Shown here: one piece after another, positions 28,002 to 33,893 of the stretch
Layout of the letters: each line of letters begins with the position of its first letter
Numbering within the stretch: the first letter of the stretch is position 1
Source of the DNA: Desulfobacterales bacterium S7086C20
GTDB lineage: Bacteria > Desulfobacterota > Desulfobacteria > Desulfobacterales > C00003060
Direction of reading: 5' to 3'
Assembly: GCA_001751075.1 (NCBI GenBank)
Contig: MAVP01000010.1
Span: 1 to 33,893, forward strand
DNA: 33,893 bases
The notes under the pieces: generated by a model
Told to the model about the DNA's origin: nothing
The model's input: the letters and a program-made list of their open reading frames with translations, nothing else
Databases searched by the model: none
Program-made: the position numbers and the translations under genes

Positions 28002-28718
28002 TTACTGGCGGGGCACTCTAATGCGCCTTTTTTCAGCCTCCTCTGTCAAATCCCTGGACGAGTAAAGCACAATAAACTTATCTTCCAGATGTTTAACCAA
28101 TGCCCTTAACTTTTCTTGTGCCACGGAACCGATGCGTATGTAGACATTATGGCGCCCTTCTTCAGCTTGTTCCCGAGTGGATAGAATGCTCACTATGCGG
28201 ATACCGAAGGAACGGATCTCATCAGCGACTTCCTTTATCGAACCTGGGCGATCCTTTAAACTGAAAGCAAACTGCACGTCGCCGGCACAAATCCCAGTAA
28301 TATTGACAAGGACCCTAAAAATATCCGTTTGTGTAATAATGCCGATGAGAGCATCCTTACCATTAATGACGGGGAGTGAGGAAATTTTGTTTTCCAGCAT
28401 CAGAATTGCAGCAAATTCCACTGTCTCATCGGGTCTAATGAACACGAGGTCCGTGCTCATAATGTCCTTGATCTTGATAGTAGAAATCAGATAATTTAGT
28501 TCCTGTATGTCTAGACTCGTTGCCTTGGATGGTGAGGCAGTTCTTAAATCCCTGTCGGTAACAATCCCCACCAGTTTCCCCCTCTTATCCACCACTGGCA
28601 AAGAACGTATCTTCTCATCCTTCATGATGATCGAAGCCTTCATCATGGCGGTGTCTTCAGCGACTGTAATGACATCCGTATTCATCCAGCCTTTTACTAA
28701 CATAATATGCCTCCCCAT
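28002..28718 (-). CDS. Tandem CBS-domain protein with C-terminal ACT-like domain
   Basis: Paired CBS repeats (MKASIIMKDEKIRSLPVVDKRGKLVGIVTDRDLR; AAILMLENKISSLPVINGKDALIGIITQTDIFR); then FSLKDRPGSIKEVADEIRSFGIRIVSILS. Confidence 0.88.
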   Translation of the reverse strand: MGRHIMLVKGWMNTDVITVAEDTAMMKASIIMKDEKIRSLPVVDKRGKLVGIVTDRDLRTASPSKATSLDIQELNYLISTIKIKDIMSTDLVFIRPDETVEFAAILMLENKISSLPVINGKDALIGIITQTDIFRVLVNITGICAGDVQFAFSLKDRPGSIKEVADEIRSFGIRIVSILSTREQAEEGRHNVYIRIGSVAQEKLRALVKHLEDKFIVLYSSRDLTEEAEKRRIRVPRQ

Positions 28719-28812
28719 ATTTCAAGCTTGCACATATTGGGCATTGGGCCCAAAGATTTTATAGTCATGACCACAGCGGGGCCTCTTCCGTTTATCTCCA
28801 TATTCCGACAAA

Positions 28813-29322
28813 CTACCTTAGTTCACTATAGACGTCATAGACCTCAGCCTTATAGGTTTGCGTCTTAAAGATCTTGAAAAGGTTGGTGATTGCCCTCCTC
28901 GTATAATTGAAGCGGTTCAAATAGAGTTGAGCCAGTTCTGCCATCACTTCAAGTCCTGCGGCTGGTTCCCGCCTTATGATGTCTCGGAGCCCATCAGAGT
29001 CTAAGGCAAAAGCCTTAGTGCTTTTTGTGCATGTAGCAGTTACGTTATAGACGCGGGACTTGGTCAGGGCAGCCATACCAAAAACGCTGCCGGGTTTTTC
29101 CAACGCTTCAGCCATGATGTCGAGTTCTTCTGGACCGTCTATTGTCAGGGAAACCGCCCCACTCAAAAGCACATAGAGTGTTTTTGCTTGTTGCCCGTGT
29201 CTGTAGATTTCTACGTCTCGTGGGAAAACTATTTCATTGCCGAGCTGGATAACGGCTTTGAGCTGATCGTCCGATAGGATTTTGAACAAGCTAATCTTGT
29301 CCAGGATGTGTGCGATTGTCAT
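28813..29322 (-). CDS. Cyclic nucleotide-binding domain protein (Crp-like sensor without evident HTH)
   Basis: LFKILSDDQLKAVIQLGNEIVFPRDVEIYRHGQQAKTLYVLLSGAVSL; start MTIAHIL at 29322 preferred over 29361. Confidence 0.8.
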   Translation of the reverse strand: MTIAHILDKISLFKILSDDQLKAVIQLGNEIVFPRDVEIYRHGQQAKTLYVLLSGAVSLTIDGPEELDIMAEALEKPGSVFGMAALTKSRVYNVTATCTKSTKAFALDSDGLRDIIRREPAAGLEVMAELAQLYLNRFNYTRRAITNLFKIFKTQTYKAEVYDVYSELR

Positions 29323-29384
29323 AATACGCCTCCTTTCAATTTGGGCATCTAATTCCACCAATCTTCAATGTGCGATCATAAATG

Positions 29385-29619
29385 TTGACGACTTCGTAAA
29401 AAGTCCATCTGCGGCGTTGCGCTTCATCCCCGCCCTGTTAAATTCTCGCTACGCGAGACGGCGAAGCCGATTTAACAGGGTAAATCACTGCGACGTACGA
29501 TAAGTACGTCTCATTCCTCAATATAGCGCCACTGAAGTGGCTTGAGAACAGTACGCGCGCCTTGCATCCGGAGTTTTTTACTGTGTCGTCTGTTTGTGGA
29601 CTTTTTACAAGTCCATCAA
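29385..29619. repeat. Palindromic element A, copy 2 (235 bp)
   Basis: Near-identical to 24498-24732, same length. Confidence 0.93.
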
Positions 29620-29742
29620 CTTTACAATGTGTAAAAAAACCTGACAGGTGCCTGGCCTGCCTTTGGCTTAGACCGCAGATTATTCTTTGCGAATCATCAG
29701 TTATGTCAGCTAGTTGTCCTGATCGGCAGTAATCGTCAAACT

Positions 29743-29757
29743 TGGCACATCTATTGC
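29743..29757 (+). promoter_or_regulatory. Candidate sigma-54 (-24/-12) promoter
   Basis: TGGCACATCTATTGC matches TGGCAC-N5-TTGC, 64 nt before the ATG of the 71-aa ORF. Confidence 0.75.
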
Positions 29758-29821
29758 TCTCTTTGTGGTAAAAAGCTCGAAAGGTGCATCATAGCCTAAG
29801 CAGTTAAGAGCTGGAGAGAAT

Positions 29822-30037
29822 ATGATTGAAACAAAACCCCTAGTGTGGAGCCTACCCCAGTACCAAGAAACGTTGGTTTGCTTCATTCAGGATTGCCACG
29901 AACCGGCCAGGCATTTAGCCAAGATAAGGCGGAGTGACGTCATTATCCAGGTTTGCTTATGCGAAGAATGCCTCCGTAAATCAACCAGTTTCATCTTGCA
30001 GGGATTGGTCAAGAGGTCAAGGAAGACATTGAATTAG
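29822..30037 (+). CDS. Small Cys-rich hypothetical protein (71 aa)
   Basis: ATG preceded by CTGGAGAGAAT RBS; Cys pattern C-x4-C ... C-x-C-x2-C; downstream of a sigma-54-like site. Confidence 0.6.
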   Translation: MIETKPLVWSLPQYQETLVCFIQDCHEPARHLAKIRRSDVIIQVCLCEECLRKSTSFILQGLVKRSRKTLN

Positions 30038-30111
30038 TCTTGAGCCTAATTCGATTTTCGACGGTCATTTTGAGGATAAATAGAGGCCCCTTATTCATTG
30101 TGTAAGCTAGG

Positions 30112-30190
30112 GCCGGAGGAGTCCCCTTTCTTTCAAAGAACCAACAAGTAATTTCAGCCAGACTCCATGATAAGTCAGGGGACTTCCGGC
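30112..30190. other. Inverted repeat in unexplained spacer
   Basis: GCCGGAGGAGTCCCCT ... AGGGGACTTCCGGC, followed by TCTTTATT. Confidence 0.65.
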
Positions 30191-30638
30191 TCTTTATTAG
30201 TGGAGTACCGAGTGATAAGGTTAACTCTAGCCTACGGCCACGTTAGTCCTGCGCATCAAGGGCTCAGTGTTCCAGCCTAGTGGTTCAGCAAAATCTTTCC
30301 CCAAAGGCTTGACAACGATTATGAATTGACCCGCATGTTTTCGACAAAATCGCTCCTTGCCCAAACATAGCTCTGGGTCAGTGATTTTTGTCTTCAGATG
30401 TTACAAATGGACGCAATATTGTGTGGCTCTTGAACGTTGTCGTGACCAAGGAGGCCTCAGCTTGACAATTTGTTGCCCATCAATGTACAAAGCTTTTAGA
30501 TGATAACAAGTCACCTCAAAGCATGATTGACTTTAAGGGGAAATCTCCGCAGGATTAAACAAAGGCTTCACCTATTGTGCTAGAGATACATTTGTCCAGA
30601 ACCTTTTTTATGGGTGATTGAGGTATTGGGGAGTCCAA

Positions 30639-32213
30639 ATGGGGAAAAGACCCACATATGAAGAATTGGAGCAAAGGGTCAGGGAGTTAGAGAAAGAGTC
30701 GCTTAAAATCAGCCAGGTGGAAGAGGGGCTAGAGAAGAAGACACGAGACCTTGGCGAGCGGGTTAAGGAACTGAATTGCCTCTTAAGTATCTCAGAACTT
30801 TTGGAGAAACGTCGCATTTCCTTGGAGGAAATACTTCACGGAATTACTCATCTTATCCCGCCTTCTTTCCAGCATCCGGAACTCACCTGCGCGCGAATCA
30901 TCTTGGAAGGTCAAGAATTCTCAACAGACAATTTCAGTGAAACTAGCTGGAAACTAACCCGTGACATTGTTGTTCATGGTGAACGTATGGGGTTTGTGGA
31001 GGTTTCTTTATTGGAAGAGAAACCAGAGATTGATGAAGGGCCGTTCCTCAAGGAAGAAAGAAACCTAATCAATGCAGTTGCCGCGCGGTTGGGAAAAATC
31101 ATCGAGCGGAACCGGGCGGAAGAGGCAATCAAACATGCCTCGGCAGAACTCAATCAGATACTCAACTCTGCGGCAGACGGTATGCGCCTGGTTGACCAGG
31201 GCTTCAACGTGCTCAGGATGAACGAGACATTTTTGACTCTATCCGGCATGAAAAGGGATGAGACGCATGGGAAAAAGTGCTATGAAGTGCTTAAAAACTC
31301 CTTATGTCATACTCCCAACTGTCCACTTACCCGAATTCTCTGCGGTGAAGAGCGTGTTGAATGTGAGGTAGAAAAGGAACGCAACAACGGTACTAGAATC
31401 TCCTGCCTTGTGACGGCAACTCCTTTTCGGGGCCCTGATGGCGATCTCATTGGCATTGTAGAAGACATAAAGGACATATCCCAGATTAAGCAGGCAGAGC
31501 GTGCCATAAGAGAATCGGAAAAGTTGGCTGTAGTGGGTAGGCTAGCTGCAGGGGCGGCTCACAGCATTCGAAACCCCTTAACATCAGTGAAGATGAGGCT
31601 CTTCTCTCTGGCGCGCAGCCTGGAACTGTCTAAAACTCAAAAAGAGGACTTAGACGTGATTTCCGAAGAGATCCGCCACATTGATAGCATCGTTCAGAAT
31701 TTCTTGGAGTTTTCCCGGCCACCTAAGCTCAAGATGCAGAAAATAAATCCTTCCGATGTGGTAGACTCAGCTATTCAGCTTCTTCGCGACCGCCTTAAGG
31801 CGTATGGTACAGAAGTAAAGGTTAGCCGCCCACGGCGGATGCCTGAAATTCTGGGAGATAAGGAGCAATTGAAAGAACTCCTCGTCAACCTACTGGTCAA
31901 CGCATGCGAAGCCATGAACGGCGGGGGCGAGATTGTGATCTCGGAACAAGAGGAGAGCGTGGAATCTTGGGGCCGAGTGGTAGCCATCCGGGTGAACGAC
32001 AATGGCCCAGGCGTGCCTGAAGAAGTCCGGGAGAGACTATTTGACCCCTTTTTTACCACGAAAGAGGAAGGCACGGGCCTCGGCCTGAGCATTGCCGCAC
32101 GAATCGCAAAAGAACATGGTGGCTTGCTGAATCTTGTGTCTGAGGAGGACAAGGGGGCAACCTTTGCTGTTATACTCCCATATAAAGGGGGAATCAATTG
32201 GGAACGATCCTGA
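30639..32213 (+). CDS. PAS-domain sensor histidine kinase (NtrB-like)
   Basis: N-terminal coiled coil; PAS with GKKCYEVLKNSLCHTPNCPL; H-box AGAAHSIRNPLTSVKMR; GTGLGLSIAARIAKEHGG. ATG at 30639 preferred over the TTG at 30618. Confidence 0.9.
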   Translation: MGKRPTYEELEQRVRELEKESLKISQVEEGLEKKTRDLGERVKELNCLLSISELLEKRRISLEEILHGITHLIPPSFQHPELTCARIILEGQEFSTDNFSETSWKLTRDIVVHGERMGFVEVSLLEEKPEIDEGPFLKEERNLINAVAARLGKIIERNRAEEAIKHASAELNQILNSAADGMRLVDQGFNVLRMNETFLTLSGMKRDETHGKKCYEVLKNSLCHTPNCPLTRILCGEERVECEVEKERNNGTRISCLVTATPFRGPDGDLIGIVEDIKDISQIKQAERAIRESEKLAVVGRLAAGAAHSIRNPLTSVKMRLFSLARSLELSKTQKEDLDVISEEIRHIDSIVQNFLEFSRPPKLKMQKINPSDVVDSAIQLLRDRLKAYGTEVKVSRPRRMPEILGDKEQLKELLVNLLVNACEAMNGGGEIVISEQEESVESWGRVVAIRVNDNGPGVPEEVRERLFDPFFTTKEEGTGLGLSIAARIAKEHGGLLNLVSEEDKGATFAVILPYKGGINWERS

Positions 32214-33625
32214 TCATTGACGACGACTCTCAGTTGCGCCAAAGCTTCAAGAAACTTTTGACAGAAGAAGGCCATGCCGTAAAGGCCGCACCCACGGGTG
32301 AGACGGGCATCGCCATGGTTCGTGAATCCGTACCTGACCTCGTCGTCACTGATGTGCGTTTGCCTGGAATGAACGGACTTGAAACGTTCAAGACAATACG
32401 GGAAATCGACCCGAAGCTTCCAGTAATTGTGATGACCGCCTTCGGTACTACTGAGACAGCCATTGAAGCTACCAAGCTGGGAGCCTTTGACTATGTGCTA
32501 AAACCCTTCGAGATCCCCGACATCTTGGCCTTGATTGAGCAGGCCCTGGAAGCCGGTCGATTCATGCGCTCTAAGGTGGAAATGGATGTTGCCCCGGATA
32601 CAATCTCTGCCGAGGCCATTATTGGTCGAAGTAAGGCCATGCAGGAAGTATACAAGGCGATAGGCCGTGCAGCCCCTACTGACGCAACGGTGCTTATCCG
32701 AGGCGAGACGGGCACTGGAAAGGAATTAGTAGCTCGTGCAATATATCAGCACAGTCTTCGGGCTGATAAACCTTTCCTTGTGGTCAACTGTGTGGCCATC
32801 CCAGAAACCCTGCTTGAAAGCGAGCTGTTCGGATATGAAAAGGGCGCCTTCACTGGTGCACTCAGTCGTCGAGTGGGGAAGATCCAGCAAGCCCATGGCG
32901 GTACTGTATTCCTTGATGAAATTGGCGACATGCCTTTTGCCATCCAGGCCAAGCTCCTGCGCCTTCTCCAAGAAAAGAGCATTGAACGCCTCGGTAGCCG
33001 CGAGCCCATTCCTGTTGATGTACGAATCATTGCAGCCACAAATCGAGACCTCGAAACGGCCTTAACAGAAGGACGGTTTCGAGAGGATCTTTATTATCGT
33101 CTCAAGGTGGTCAGCCTGTGGCTTCCTTCCCTGCAAGACCGGACTAGCGACATCCCTCTTCTTGCCGATTACTTTCTTGCCAAGTATGCCACCGAAATGG
33201 GTGCCCGCAATCCGGGAATGAGTGAGGAGGCTAAGGTCTTTCTCAGCAATCATCCTTGGCCAGGGCATGTCCGCGAACTGGCTAATGCCATAAACAAGGC
33301 ATTAATCTTTAGCCGGGGGGGACCCGTAAGCATGGAGGATATTTTCCGGGCTGTCGGGCAGGAGCCTGCTTCGGTACAGGCAGACAAAAGCGCGGAGGAT
33401 GTAATCAGTCAATGGATTCGCCGAAGTCTGACCTCCAGTGCTTTTGACAATATGTTCAACGCCTTGGTGGATCAATTTGCCAGTGTGCTAATCACTGAAG
33501 CCCTCAAGCTCACCGGAGGCAACCGCGTCCGTGCAGCCAAGCTCCTCGGTCTTTCCCGGCCTACTCTCCTTTCCAAGATCAAAAAATACCGCCTCAAGAT
33601 AGGAGCCTCAGTCAAGAGCGACTGA
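32198..33625 (+). CDS. Sigma-54-dependent response regulator (REC-AAA+-Fis HTH, NtrC family)
   Basis: LIIDDDSQLRQ; RGETGTGKELVARAIYQHS; ELFGYEKGAFTGALSR (GAFTGA loop); C-terminal NRVRAAKLLGLSRPTLLSKIKKY. Overlaps the kinase by 16 nt. Confidence 0.95.
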   Translation: MGTILIIDDDSQLRQSFKKLLTEEGHAVKAAPTGETGIAMVRESVPDLVVTDVRLPGMNGLETFKTIREIDPKLPVIVMTAFGTTETAIEATKLGAFDYVLKPFEIPDILALIEQALEAGRFMRSKVEMDVAPDTISAEAIIGRSKAMQEVYKAIGRAAPTDATVLIRGETGTGKELVARAIYQHSLRADKPFLVVNCVAIPETLLESELFGYEKGAFTGALSRRVGKIQQAHGGTVFLDEIGDMPFAIQAKLLRLLQEKSIERLGSREPIPVDVRIIAATNRDLETALTEGRFREDLYYRLKVVSLWLPSLQDRTSDIPLLADYFLAKYATEMGARNPGMSEEAKVFLSNHPWPGHVRELANAINKALIFSRGGPVSMEDIFRAVGQEPASVQADKSAEDVISQWIRRSLTSSAFDNMFNALVDQFASVLITEALKLTGGNRVRAAKLLGLSRPTLLSKIKKYRLKIGASVKSD

Positions 33626-33744
33626 CCTGTACGCCGAATTGGCATGGAAACACCTACGATTTTCTCAACCGGATCTAGTTCTTTTGGATCTATTAGCTAT
33701 TCATATGCCGAACAGGTGGGGCTGATCAAGGTGTCAACCCTCCT

Positions 33745-33893
33745 TTATGATTGAATGACGCAGTTCAATTCTTCTTCCAACCACCGCACGTGTTGCATAA
33801 ATTCTTCACGCAAACGGTAAGTCCGCATGTCCGATTGTACATTCAAACGGGGCCAAACTTTACAACTCGTAAAGAATGCTGACAGGCAGCCGC
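33745..33893 (-). CDS. 3' end of an unidentified minus-strand ORF running off the window
   Basis: Open minus frame ending ...LNVQSDMRTYRLREEFMQHVRWLEEELNCVIQS*; family not recognised. Confidence 0.35.
   Translation of the reverse strand, partial: GCLSAFFTSCKVWPRLNVQSDMRTYRLREEFMQHVRWLEEELNCVIQS

Noticed and set aside
1-33893. CRISPR array, rRNA, tRNA, prophage or defence island
   Set aside because: No regularly spaced repeats, no tRNA T-loop/acceptor patterns spotted by eye, and no integrase, Cas or restriction genes among the ORFs; the only defence-like item is the broken hicBA.

Overview
This 33.9 kb window comes from what looks like an anaerobic Desulfobacterota-like genome (inference from gene families only). 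It is mostly housekeeping and signalling genes. Main contents: a 5'-truncated group-3-type [NiFe] hydrogenase large subunit followed by a TusA-like protein; orn; a BioD/Pta-N-like DRTGG protein; glgB; a thiolase-fold/DUF35 pair; two coupled histidine kinases (HDOD-GAF-HK and a REC-PAS-HK-REC hybrid); adk; rplM-rpsI-infA-argC-truA-archease-rtcB-nadK; a CPBP protease; a HEAT-like membrane protein; PilZ; GDT1/UPF0016; glucokinase; ADP-ribosylglycohydrolase; a decayed hicBA pair; GAF-HK, CBS/ACT and cNMP-binding genes; and an NtrB/NtrC-like two-component pair. I saw no CRISPR array, rRNA, tRNA or canonical defence island. The strongest unexplained signal is a set of dispersed palindromic elements about 180-235 bp long. 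These include two ~97% identical 235-bp copies, two diverged ~190-bp copies directly after the adk and archease stop codons, and two adjacent related elements at 20.39-20.90 kb. Element ends repeatedly coincide with or supply stop codons. Other leads are a consensus-matching sigma-54 promoter upstream of a 71-aa Cys-rich small protein, a thiolase-like protein whose nucleophilic Cys position appears to be Gly, and a frameshifted hicA. All assignments are by eye, with no database search.
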